Origin: Isochrysis galbana
Taxonomy: Eukaryota; Haptophyta; Isochrysidales; Isochrysidaceae
Assembly (NCBI GenBank): GCA_018136815.1
Contig: CM030939.1
Coordinates: forward strand, 2,426,808 to 2,490,807
Direction: 5' to 3'
Length of the DNA: 64,000 nt
The position numbers and the translations under genes are program-made. Shown here in pieces: positions 1 through 9,075 of the stretch. The notes beneath the pieces were generated by a model. That model had not been told where the DNA came from. It was given only the letters and a program-made list of their open reading frames with translations, and searched no databases. Each line of letters starts with the position of its first letter. Position 1 is the stretch's first letter.

Positions 1-1
1 T

Positions 2-385
2 TGGGTCTGCCGCGACGAGCGCGAGTTCATGTCGTTCAAGGACATTATGATCGGCATCGTCGAGGACAAGGCCATTTCGGATATATTCGAGCTGAACACG
101 TACCTGACCGGAGAAATCAACCTCAAGACCATCTCGGCCGACGAGAAGTATCATCAATTTGCCGGAAGGCCGTCTTGGGATCGCATTGGAAAGAAGCTCG
201 CCGACGATTACCCGGGAACCGACGTGGGCGTCTTCTTGTGCGGCCCGGACGCCATTGCCCACCAGCTCAGCGCCATGTGCAAGAAGATGAACCCGAAGGT
301 TGAGCGTAGGGCAAGTGTTACGAGCACGGTGCCCGAGGTGCACAAGAAGCAGGGCAAATTTGTGTTCCACAAGGAGAACTTCTGA
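2..385 (+). CDS. NADPH oxidase, C-terminal NAD(P)H-binding end (partial)
   Basis: This is the last part of a NOX/RBOH-type superoxide-generating oxidase, which passes electrons from NADPH through FAD and hemes across a membrane to oxygen. The open frame enters from the left edge reading WVCRDEREF, then shows the conserved segments GRPSWDRIGKKLADDYPG and VGVFLCGPDAI, and ends in FVFHKENF just before a TGA. In the family, WxxRD, GRPxW, GVFLCGP and the terminal KENF belong to the ferric-reductase NAD-binding lobe, so the assignment is secure although the membrane and FAD parts lie outside the window. No intron is seen in the 384 bases present. An internal ATG at 29 is not the start. The longer stretch before the KENF tail (residues VERRASVTSTVPEVHKKQ) is ordinary divergence. 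A ferric reductase is the only alternative, but KENF favours NOX. Confidence 0.85.
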   Translation, partial: WVCRDEREFMSFKDIMIGIVEDKAISDIFELNTYLTGEINLKTISADEKYHQFAGRPSWDRIGKKLADDYPGTDVGVFLCGPDAIAHQLSAMCKKMNPKVERRASVTSTVPEVHKKQGKFVFHKENF

Positions 386-1150
386 GCCTGCCAGCCACTC
401 TAGTGTCTCAGCACGAGCCCCGCGCGCCACCCGAAGAGACGTGCGTCCGTGGTGTGGGGCGAGGCAGCTGCTCTCGAGCTCAGCCCCGAGTTGATTATAT
501 TATTACATGGGGCGTCCTTGACGCCCACTTCTCACGATAGACCACTACTCCCACGCGGCCCCGATACCGGTGAGATGCATGCTTCATGGTCAAGCCTCAA
601 CTGCAAATACGTGATATCCTTCGATGTGCACTACTTCCCTTCCCGTTGAAATTATCCGCCGTTCTTCCGGCGATGACTGTTGTCGCTGCGAGGCGCTGCA
701 ATCTATCTTACCTCTCACCAAGAACTTCCATTTGGAAAGGGGGGGGGGCGTCCAGTAGAGAGGGCGAATAGCGTGCGCGCTCGCCGAGGCCTACGCCGGG
801 CAGTCGCGGGCCGTATGTATGCCCCCGCAAATGGAGCCCCCTGCGCGCGTCAACCGGCGTCAAAGTCCTCCCAGCCACGCCCCTGCTCACCGGCGGCAGG
901 AGCGCGCCCGCGCCCTAATGCGGGCGACACTCATCGGTGAGCCGATCCATGATTTGAGCGAGCCAGCATGAGGGCTTGGGTCTTGCGACTCTCTCGGCAA
1001 TTAGATGTTGACGCGGCCGGGTGCCCCACTAGCAAATAGGCTGTGCGTGCTGGATCCACATACGTCCGGACAGCCGTTGACAATGGGCTCGCCTCACTTG
1101 TCCATTGGTAAGGGTGGTCAAACAGGGGCTTTTTAACTATTAGTAAGGGC
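386..1150. other. Intergenic, no gene recognised
   Basis: This is the 3' flank of the NADPH oxidase. No open frame with recognisable protein character is present. A donor-like site (TTG/GTAAGG near 1110) lies just before the LINE left end, so an upstream exon of the GNAT gene beyond the LINE is conceivable, but I see no coding signal that supports it. Confidence 0.4.
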
Positions 1151-1156
1151 TGGGCC

Positions 1157-1680
1157 GCACAACTAAGTTTATACACTTAGTTCGCCCATGGGGGGGCACG
1201 AGCCCCCCCCTCTCTCCACTCCCCCCCTGCCATGGGGGAGGAACCACCCATGCTCCTGGCATGCCTGATGGCTTGCCAGGAGCAGACTGCCATGCTGACT
1301 CACTCTCTCCCTGGCAGGCTCGCCTGCCTCACGCGTCCTGGCCTGTCGTGGCCAACCCATCGCTCCAACCCCCCCCCTCCCCCCCAGGTCGACAAGCAGA
1401 CAGGTGCAGCGTGGGGGCCCCCGAGGGAGAGGCAGGGGAGGCCAGGGCCCAGCCCCAGCCTCCTCTGCCCCCTGAGCTGGCCTTCAGGAGCCTCCAAGGG
1501 TCGCCAGGGGCAGCTGCAGGCCTGTCGCAGGCGCGCCATCGCGCGTGCCTGCAGGAGAGGGGAGAGAGAGCGCAGAGAAGGGGGTGGGCGGAGCGAGAGC
1601 TCCGCTCACCGAAAAATAGGTAAGTCCCGCACCTGTTTACAGGATAAGTCGGGTATGAGGCCGCCACCAGCCCGGTAGGC
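1157..1680 (-). repeat. LINE 3' UTR (reference copy A)
   Basis: GC-rich non-coding segment at the 3' end of the element. Read on the plus strand it begins with a palindrome around AACTAAGTTTATACACTTAG, then CGCCCATGGGGGGGCACGAG, a CATGGGGGAGGA box, and a TGATGGCTTGCCAGGAG box. It ends with a hairpin CCTGTTTACAGG and a GGTAAGTCCCGC motif. The same order recurs at 10.9, 25.2, 27.5 and 28.4 kb, and the hairpin plus GGTAAGT motif recurs alone, reversed, at 38.46-38.54 kb. Confidence 0.8.
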
Positions 1681-2815
1681 AGAGGACTTCTCCACCGCCC
1701 ACGTATCCACAGCCCACGTATCCACCGCCCACCTCTCCTCCTCCCACCTCTCCTCCTCCCACCTCTCCACCGCCTACCTCTCCACCACCCACCTCTCCAC
1801 CACCCACCTCTCCACCACCCACCTCTCCACCACCCACCTCTCCCACCTCTCCACCTCCACCCCCACCCTCACCACCCACCTCACCACCACCCACCTCTCC
1901 CACCTCTCCACCTCCACCCCCACCCTCACCACCCACCTCACCACCACCCACCTCTCCCACCTCTCCACCTCCACCCCCACCCTCACCACCCACCTCACCA
2001 CCACCAATTTCTCCCACCTCTCCACCACCCACCTCTCCACCACCCACCTCTCCACCACCCACCTCTCCACCACCCACCTCTCCCACCTCTCCACCTCCAC
2101 CCCCACCCTCACCACCCACCTCACCACCACCCACCTCTCCCCTATTCTCCCACGCGGTCTTCGCCGCTTGCGGGGCGTGTTTTCGGTTTGTTTTAATCAC
2201 TTCTTTGGCGATGTCGGAGACGGTGATTGCGTCAAGAGCGACCCTTCCTTTGCGTATGGCATATTCGTCCGCCAGCGGGTATTCCATGAATCTCGGGCCT
2301 TTATACCCGCCTTCCCATTTTGCTGGTGGGTGGTAATATTGGGTTTCCTCGGCTTCCACTACTTCCCCGGTGCCGGCTACCTCTCCTAGGTAGTCGGTGT
2401 CGGTGTGTATCCAGATGTTGTTAAATTTACTGATAAATTTTTCGTCTTCCGAGACTTTAATTTCACTGGGCAGTGTCGTGTCCCTTGGTTCTTGCGTCTG
2501 GGTGCTATCTACGTGCGGCTCTTCTCCTTTAGTGTTTTTGGGGGGGGGGCGCTCTTTCGCTCGCTCCAACAGCCGTGTCGCGTAGCTTACGACTTCATCC
2601 CACGAGTCAAGAAATTCCTTTTTATGTATCACGCGGCCTTCGTGCGCGAAGGTGTCGGGTAGGTGCTCAATATACGCCGAGCACTCCGCCTTGTTGTATG
2701 GTGTCGTAAAGGCGCCGTCTTTGAAAACGTTGTGAACTACGTTTGTGTGTAGTGATTCCCATAGGCGTGCCCACGGGGCCCGTATCGCAGGGGGGGGATA
2801 TGCAGGTTGTGCCAT
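1637..2815 (-). pseudogene. LINE ORF C-terminal part, out of frame, with GGEV repeat tail
   Basis: This is the continuation of the RT polyprotein after the frameshift near 2790-2800. The two frames overlap so that PIWHNLHIPP from the RT frame continues as PAIRAPWARLWESLHTN here. The first 240 residues are ordinary mixed-composition protein (for example NKAECSAYIEHLPDTFAHEG and DAITVSDIAKEVIKTNRKHAPQAAK). The last 150 are translated minisatellite (VGGGE units), followed by YVGGGEVLCLPGWW and a stop. I recognise no named domain. The ATG at its start is incidental to the frameshift and is unlikely to be a true start. Confidence 0.65.
1685..2143. repeat. Minisatellite in LINE 3' coding region
   Basis: Tandem units based on the 15-mer CTCTCCACCACCCAC occur with a higher-order block of about 57 bp (containing CCACCTCCACCCCCACCCTC) repeated four times. 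The minus strand encodes Gly-Gly-Glu-Val-type pentads. Imperfect higher-order periodicity implies unequal exchange or slippage after, or during, element spread. Confidence 0.9.
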
Positions 2816-5088
2816 ATTGGCTGTGAGAGCGCTCCTTCTCGCGTAAGAAAAGAGGGTTGTATGTCAAGTTCTCTGAAGTTCACAAGGGCCTCTTTCCAGA
2901 AGGTTGGAAGCGCCGGGTTTCCTCTGATGCTGCCCGTCAACATTTTTGTAGGGACCGCTGAGAGGACAGCGCCTCTTCCCAGACCGGTCCTACAGAACCA
3001 GGCATCGAGTCCATGTTTCCATAGTGCCTTCCTCGCATTTAGGTAGTTTAAGATCCATTTGGCTTGCAATGCTTTCACGTGAGCCGACCAGTCCAGGAGC
3101 CCTAGCCCCAGCGTCCTAGTCGCGCTTTTTTCGTGCGATGTGACGTAGCATGGGTGTTTTAGCCATTTACTTTGTTTATTTGTGTATGGACTATTCCAGA
3201 GGACGACATCTACCGCCTTTTGAATCCGTGAGTGGAACCACTTGGGGGCAGCCAATGTTTGCAACCAGTATCTAGGCATCCCGTATATTATGAAGTTTGC
3301 CACTGCCGTTCGTCCGAAGATCGTCATGTAGTTGGTGGCCTGTGTTAGTTTGGCGACTTTACCGTCGATCTTATCTGCTAGTCTTGACCAAAATGGTTTA
3401 AGGGCCTCTGGCGCGCCTAAGGGGACGCCTAAGACGGTTAGATACTCCTCGTTGTTTATCCAGTTATACTTTCGCATGTCCCACGGCGGTTTTCGCAGTC
3501 TTTGGGATCCCATTCTTAGGCCTTGAAATTTGCTTGCATTGGTCTTGCCGCCCGTCGCTCTTTCGTGTAGCTCTACCCATTTCAGGGATGTTTGGAGGCT
3601 TTTGTAGTCTCTTGCTATTAGCGCCGTGTCATCGGCAAATTGGCTTATTTTTAGGCTGTAGCCGTTCAGGTTTACGCCGATTATGTCTTCGTCCCCGTTG
3701 ATGGCCCGGGTGAGTGCCTCCGTTGTCAGGAGGAATGTGAGCGGGGACAGCGGGCAGCCTTGCGGCATGCCGCTCCCTACGGTGAAGGGGTAGCTCCTCC
3801 CGCCGTTGGTTTTAATCGTGCGTACCGGCCGAGCGTCCTCACTCGTAAGCGCCTTCGCCAGCGTCTGAAAGTTTGGCCCGAAGTTAAGTAGTTTGAGAGC
3901 CAAATGATAAAACTCCCAGCTCACTCTGTCGAAAGCTTTTTCCCAGTCTAGGGCTAGTAGCAGTCCCGGGTCTCCGGTCTCGTCCAGGTAGGCCCTTGTG
4001 AGTTGTAGGAGGTGCGTGGCTTCGCTGATGAGTCTTCTAGGCACGAAACCTAGCTGGTTCTCTGATATTATTTTCCCTATCACTTTGCTAAGTCTGTTTG
4101 TTAGGATTTTGGCTAGTATTTTGTAGTCGCTTTGTAGCAGCGTGATAGGCCTATAGTTACGCGGATCCCGCGCGTGTGCCGCGACGTCTTGCAGGGCGTT
4201 GTATAATGCCTTGCGAGAAGAGGAGCCTTTCTTGTTGATTTTCTCGTCGATCGAGTCTACCTTGATGTTGACTGAGACGTCGGTCTGATTGATGCGAAGC
4301 GTAGTGATGTCGCCGTAGCGCTCCTTGAATTGTTGTACGCAGTCCTCGTTCACGGCTATGTGCCATGGCCCGCGGATGGAGCGGGCCCAAAAGTCCGGCT
4401 CCGGGTCTACTCCTTCGAGCTCCAGAAGGAGCTCTACAATCGCAGCGTAGACGGTGGCGTCCAAGAAGGTGTAGTCCCCCTCTTGGTGGAAGGATAGCTC
4501 GAAGTTGGCGTCTGACTCGAAGTTGCCTTGCTCTTCGTCTGAGAGTGGCTCCTGAGCGGCAGGGACGAGCGGGGTTGGTGAGGCTGTGGCTTGGTCCGAT
4601 GGTGTGGTTGGCAGGGAGAGATGGCATGCGTCCAAGGGCGCATCATGGTTCGTGTTCATGGGTGAGGTTGTGAGTTGTTGTGCTGCTGGGTCTGTCTTCT
4701 GATTCATGTTGATCCTGCTGCTGGTGTTGTGCCCATAAGGGCCACCCGGTCTCGGGTCGCGCTGCCGAGGCAGCGCGGCCGTCCCCGGGGTGGGAGAGGC
4801 CTCTGCCATAAGGCATGCCCAGTGGATGTGTGGCTCTTCTTGTTTGGTGCTGGCTCTTTGTGCTCTACAGCCTGTGGCCCACCATGGGGTGAGCCAGCAT
4901 GGCTGCCTTGTTGGGTGTGGCCGGGGCCACGGGCCGTGCGGCGCGACCGGGGTCGCGCTCACCTGCTCGGCCTCTGCGGGCGGACGCGGTCGCTTCGCCA
5001 GCGACAGCTCCATGGGTACTGGGGGGGCGCCCGCGGCGGGGGGCCCGAAGGAGAGGTGGGGAGCGGCGGCGCGCTCCATGGCGACCAA
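2737..5088 (-). pseudogene. LINE ORF: 5' domain fused to reverse transcriptase (frameshifted)
   Basis: This open frame of 783 codons has three parts. Residues 1-200 are a low-complexity, Pro/Ala-rich leader. Residues about 240-305 are a small domain starting RGPWHIAVNEDCVQQFK that is homologous to the fragment at 59.8-60.3 kb. The RT core begins abruptly at RNYRPITLL. RT motifs follow in order: LGFVPRR, ALDWEKAFDRVSWEF, GMPQGCPLSPLTFLL and the catalytic FADD near residue 483 (bases about 3627-3640). After the FADD come thumb-like residues down to about 2790, where a run of G on this strand breaks the frame; reading continues in the frame of 2815-1637. No AP-endonuclease or RNase H motif is visible. 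It would have copied element RNA at a nicked target. The open state over 2.3 kb suggests a fairly young copy. Confidence 0.8.
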
Positions 5089-5106
5089 CTATAAAGTTAG
5101 TTGCGC

Positions 5107-5462
5107 TTCTGACGGTTTCAATCACGGCCCGTGACGAGCTGGGCGGCGTGGCGCGCGTGTACGGATTCCGTCACGATGTGGGCGCGGTCGAGCTAGCAGA
5201 CGTCTGGGTTGCCGAGCACTTGCGGCAAAGGAAGTTGGGCACTCATCTTGTACAACGAGCACTTGCCCATGCCAAAGATCTTGGCGTATCGACGATGTGG
5301 ATGTGGACACTCTCGTCTCCAAAACTGTTGAGCTTTTATTCTCGCCTTGGGTTCGAGGCGGTGGGTGGGAAGCAGATCCCCTCTCGCATGCGATCGCGAT
5401 ACTTGCGCAGACGGTGGCCCTGGATCGACTCTGACATCGTTGTCATGCGCCGAGGGGTGTGA
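5107..5462 (+). pseudogene. GNAT-family N-acetyltransferase, 5' part missing at LINE junction
   Basis: GNAT enzymes transfer an acetyl group from acetyl-CoA to amines. About 118 codons are present. VELADVWVAEHLRQRKLGTHL is the beta4 strand plus the acetyl-CoA pyrophosphate loop (R-x-x-x-L-G), AKDLGVSTMWMWTLSSPKLL is the next alpha/beta unit, and FYSRLGFEAVG is the classic C-terminal motif. The frame ends at a TGA after VVMRRGV. The N-terminal strand and helix of the fold are absent: immediately upstream the sequence turns into the LINE 5' end (about 5090-5112). Either the LINE split the gene, or an upstream exon lies elsewhere and the LINE sits in the intron. No good 3' splice site is seen at the junction, so I call it disrupted. 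Confidence in the fold is high, confidence in inactivity moderate. Confidence 0.65.
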
Positions 5463-5550
5463 ATGGGGAAACGATTGCGGGTGCGCAACGACGGGAACCT
5501 TCCTAGTCCGCGATCTCCACCGGGATCTGCGGCAGCCAGGGTAGCCGCGT

Positions 5551-5584
5551 GCGTGCACACACACACACACACACACACACACAC
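5551..5584. repeat. (CA)n microsatellite
   Basis: About 17 uninterrupted CA units lie just after the GNAT stop region. Confidence 0.95.
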
Positions 5585-5825
5585 CAAGGCGTCCCAAAGG
5601 GGAGACATGTGGATCGTGATTTCAACGAGATATCGACCCTGTCACAAATCGAGTCAATGGAGTAAGACCACGTGTGGGGTTCAACAAATACAAGTTGAGT
5701 CAAGTGACCCTCCAGGTGACAACAGAAAGTGCTAGCAGGGATGGGGATAATTGAACGCTTTTGGTCTTATGAAGTTTTTTTTCGCGGGGGTACCACGTTG
5801 AAACGTATAGCCTATTTATAGCGTC

Positions 5826-6003
5826 GTAGGACATCTTGCATCTTGTTAGCTAGCATTCCTAGTCCTAGCCACATACACATACACCGGACGAGCCATGCGC
5901 CAACCGCGCACACCCCCATCGCTGGGTAAGGGCTCCGTTGCCGTCGAAGGGTTACGGTCCCTCAGCACTAGGGTTATACTAACACAACAATAAAACTCTG
6001 ATG
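5826..6003 (+). repeat. Dispersed repeat of about 175 bp, copy 1
   Basis: The sequence from CATCTTGTTAGC through CCACATACACCGG, CGAGCCATGCGCCAACCGCG, CACCCCCATCG and the tail GGTTATACTAACACAACAA is repeated at 41826-42021 and, in part, at 35640-35745, all in the same orientation. No protein coding is evident. It could be a SINE or an unnamed transposon end. A short (GTAC)n run follows at 6005-6020. Confidence 0.75.
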
Positions 6004-6144
6004 GGTACGTACGTACGTACTTGATTTTTCTGTGAGTGGATATTTCACTGGTTTTGGTAGGACTAGAGTAGAGTAAAGTACTCGTATGGGTGGCGGCGTG
6101 AATAGGGAAATGAATTGTCTGAGAAGGGAGTTCTAGCGCGAGGG

Positions 6145-7805
6145 ATGGTGCGGCTCACTCCCGTCCGCTGCGCGCGGCTGGTGGCCGGCCTCGCGCTTGG
6201 CGTGGGTGTGGCTCGCGCATGGGTGGGTTGGCTATTCTTTCGGCATACTTCGCGCCTTGTCTTTGGGCGCGCTCCCCGCTTACGTGCGCTCGGTACCTTC
6301 CTCACCGTCAGCCGGCCTCTCGGTGTGGCATGGCGGATGGCGACAGCACGCCTCCGCTCTCCGCCGGAGCTGTATGTGCTGGGCGAGGTGCGATGCGGTA
6401 CGACTACGGCGGCGGCGATGCTCCGCTCGGGCCTCGCCATGCAGGGACCCTTCACACCCTGGGTACACCCGCTCGCAGAGAAGAAGGAGTCCTTCTTCTT
6501 GGCGGGACACTTCTGGGGGCTCGTCTCGCCTAAGCTCTACTCGATGGTCTTCCCGTCGAGCGCGTGGCGCTGGCTCTACCGGGTCCTAACCGGACGGAGG
6601 CTCTTTGTCTTCGAGGGCTGCGCGTCCTACCTCTCCGCGCCGTGGGCCCCCAAGCTGGTGAGTAGCGGCCGCGTTGTGCCCAGCAGCCAAGCCGCTATTT
6701 CTGCTGCATTTGGCTATACTAAGGCTCCAAGGCGCTCAATTGCCACACCCTCCGATTTGTCCACGCGTCTTGCCGCCGCTTAGGTTAAGATGGTCACACC
6801 GAGGCCTCTGCTTATCGTGTGCCTTCGCGAGCCTGTCGCTCAGCACGTGTCGTGGTGGCAGCTGGAGCAATCGGGCATGCAGTGGGGCACATCCATGGGG
6901 TTGGGAGACACTTGGCTCGGCCCCCCCGTTCGCCTTGAGGGTTATCCGCCTGCTTCCTTCGGTGAAGCCATCGACCTGTCAAGGTCCCCACAGGTAGTCT
7001 CTCTTTGGGATCGAGCCGAAGCTCTGCCTTGGTTCTCTGGAGCCGATCAATCCTTCGAGTCGCCGTCACCCGGCAGGCATTGCTTGCGCTTTCTTAGTAG
7101 GATTTGCGCCCCGGGTCCTGTGGCCCTGCTGCCCGACTGGGCGGTACCCTTTCCTAATGGACAATTAAGCGCATTCGACAGGATGGGACGCTATGCCGAT
7201 TCAATTGAGCGGTGGCGAAAATATTTTGGTGAGCAATGATGGACGCACGTGAGGTGTAGACTGACATGGTGGGGATACCAATGGACAGATGACAATAGTA
7301 TCACTGCTTGTCGAGCTTGCTGCGTGTGGCGATCCGTGCGTCGTGTCAGCCCCTGCTACACAAGTCTCGCCTCGTCTAACACATGCCCGCCCCATAGGCC
7401 CCTGGCTTGCGCCGCTTCAGCAACACCTGCTTGCCGTGTTTCCTCTACCCAGATGATGATTGTTTCCTTTTTGTTCACCTGGACGACCTTTCGCGTGCAC
7501 CACACGAATTTCTCACGGCAGTCGCCGATCGCTGCAAGCTGCTCTACGGCGAGGCGCCTGAAGTGCGAGCGGCAACAGGTGATTCCAACGGAGCCTGCAA
7601 GGACATGGCGATCATGCCAGCAGCACCGCACCTCAACGCTTCGGTGCCTTCCGCCGATGAAGGCAAGCGTCCTGATGCAGCTACTTTGCGCGCGCTCGCG
7701 TCCTACTATCGTCCACATAACGAGCGCCTTTTCGCGATGATTGGGAGAGACCTAGGTTGGCACGATGATCGGGAGAGGTACCCATACTACCATGCAGAAT
7801 CATGA
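6145..7805 (+). CDS. Membrane-anchored sulfotransferase (three exons)
   Basis: A PAPS-dependent carbohydrate or lipid sulfotransferase, probably Golgi type II. The model joins 6145-6657, 6784-7228 and 7453-7805, giving 436 aa with matching phases (0 and 1). A membrane span is present near residues 12-33. The PAPS 5'-phosphosulfate loop reads LYVLGEVRCGTTT (residues 76-88). The KKESFF segment follows in exon 1. The 3'-phosphate motif LLIVCLREPVAQHVSWW opens exon 2. GRYADSIERWRKYF joins across the second intron to DDDCFLFVHLDDL, restoring the usual family block, and the C-terminal PHLNAS and YRPHNERLFAMIGRDLGW are typical. The donor GTGAGT at 6658 and the acceptor CTACCCAG at 7452 are clear. 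The frame through 6995-7185 is less conserved, so an extra short intron there is possible. Upstream TTG-initiated sequence was not used. The substrate is unknown. Confidence 0.85.
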
Positions 7806-8958
7806 TGAATCACAATTGGCCAGACGTAAAGCGTCATACCTCCTAGTGGACAATCTGCGTTGCGGAGCCACCTTGGCGAAAGCGGCGGCAGTGGCACGCA
7901 TCTGTGTACTTGCTTGTTACTATTACTTTCGCGTGCGTTTGTGTGAATGTGCGTACGTGTGAATGTAGTGAGAATTTTATTCTGTGAATACAAGGGCGCG
8001 ATGCGAGCGGCGATGGCGCTCGTCGTCGCACAGTCCGCGGTGGTTGCCTGGGGCCTGGGGGGCACCATGTCGAGTCGAGCGTAGCCGGAGGGCTCTGGGC
8101 CACTCCGTCGCGAGCGGCACCGGCGGCTAGCGCCTAGTGCGGCGCTTTGCCCCTCCTCTCCGCCGGGAGTTGGGTGAATGAAAAATTGGATGGGGTCGGG
8201 CAACTCCATTTGGGTTTTGGACTGGGGACGAACGGCGAACGAAGGGCGATGGGGCGGCGAGGCGCTCCTAGCGGCCTTAGAGTGTTGGGCGGTTGTAAGT
8301 TGTAAGCGATTGTTAGACCTACAAAGAAAAGAACCTTTCCCTCAGGGAGGGAGGCTAGGCTGCTAGAGTGCAGCGATGCAGCGAACAACGACGGACAACT
8401 ATCCTGAGAACAACAGTACACCAGTGTTGCGGGTAGGGAGGGTTTGTACACCTCTCTTTGTACTTTTCCCGCCATTAGGTTTCCCCGCGCGACTCCCTCT
8501 CCGTCGTCACGCTCCGGTCCCCCCCCCCTTTGTATCGCGCCTGCATTCCGTCCGCTTCCGATAGGATCGTCACCTCACGTCCCCTTTCCCCCCCCCCTTT
8601 CTGCCTTCGCCGCCCAAGAGCCACTCCTCCCCTCTCCTCCTCCCCGAATGTTGTTCGTGGACTGTGATTGGTTGGTGTGTTGGTGACTGGACCTGGCTGT
8701 GGTTGGAGTGGCGGTGTTGTGTCTGGTGTGGGACTGTGTGTGTGGGAGTGTGGGAACTGTGTGTGTGGATTGAGGGCGTGCGGGGGCTCGGCGTAACATG
8801 GAGAGTATTGATTCTCGGCTTGCATGGCGATACACGACGGACGGGAGCACACGAGGGGGACGGGAGGACGAAGAAGGGATAGAGGTGCTCCGGAGCGGTA
8901 GCGCACTGGTGAAGTTCGCGGGCAAAAAAAAATGATCTCAACCTAATGGGCCCTTTTC
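7806..8958. other. Intergenic; 3' flank of sulfotransferase and low-complexity DNA
   Basis: Apart from the dispersed repeat at 8151-8376, this stretch holds pyrimidine-rich DNA (8450-8640) and TG-rich DNA (8650-8780). Open frames on both strands are compositional shadows. No recognised gene. Confidence 0.4.
8151..8376 (+). repeat. Dispersed repeat of about 225 bp, copy 1
   Basis: From CCGGGAGTTGGGTGAATG through GGGGTCGGGCAACTCCATTT and GGGCGATGGGGCGGCGAG to CCTTTCCCTCAGGGAGGGAG and GGCTGCTAGAGT, this sequence recurs as a reverse complement at 63139-63373. Length and lack of coding suggest a short non-autonomous element. Confidence 0.8.
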
Positions 8959-9075
8959 AGATGTGGTTCCGACGCATCATCGAGCGCGACGTGCAAATGC
9001 AGGTCAACGACTTTTCCGATGGCATGCAGGATTTGCTGGAAGTGCCAAGTCGCGTTCCGTCAAAAGAGGGCCAGG
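8959..9075 (+). CDS. Possible exon of an unrecognised protein
   Basis: A short open stretch follows a good acceptor (CCCTTTTCAG) and ends at a plausible donor (GGCCAG/GTGATT). It encodes MWFRRIIERDVQMQVNDF and continues to LLEVPSRVPSKEGQ. The composition is protein-like, but no family is recognised and I cannot place the neighbouring exons. Its last 28 bases coincide with one arm of the inverted repeat described at 9048-10325, which leaves two readings: a true exon, or the end of a mobile element. Confidence 0.3.

Larger units (their letters stand above)
1157..5112 (-). mobile_element. LINE-like non-LTR retrotransposon, internally deleted and frameshifted
   Basis: Read on the minus strand, the element starts near 5112 with a short AT-rich palindromic leader and an ATGGAGCGCGCC start. 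It runs through a 5' domain, a reverse transcriptase, a C-terminal region, a 450-bp minisatellite and a GC-rich 3' UTR, and ends near 1157 in another palindrome. Related 3' UTRs recur at 10.9, 25.2, 27.4, 28.4 and 31.0 kb, and related 5' ends at 50.8 and 60.3 kb, so the boundaries rest on comparison within the window. The copy is dead: the RT frame breaks in a G-run around 2790, and the segment that should precede the RT core (the endonuclease in most LINE clades) is missing. Its 5' edge lies directly against a GNAT coding fragment. The LINE clade cannot be named by eye. Confidence 0.8.

Noticed and set aside
1637-2140. Gly-Glu-Val repeat protein as a structural gene
   Set aside because: It is translated minisatellite at the 3' end of a frameshifted LINE ORF.
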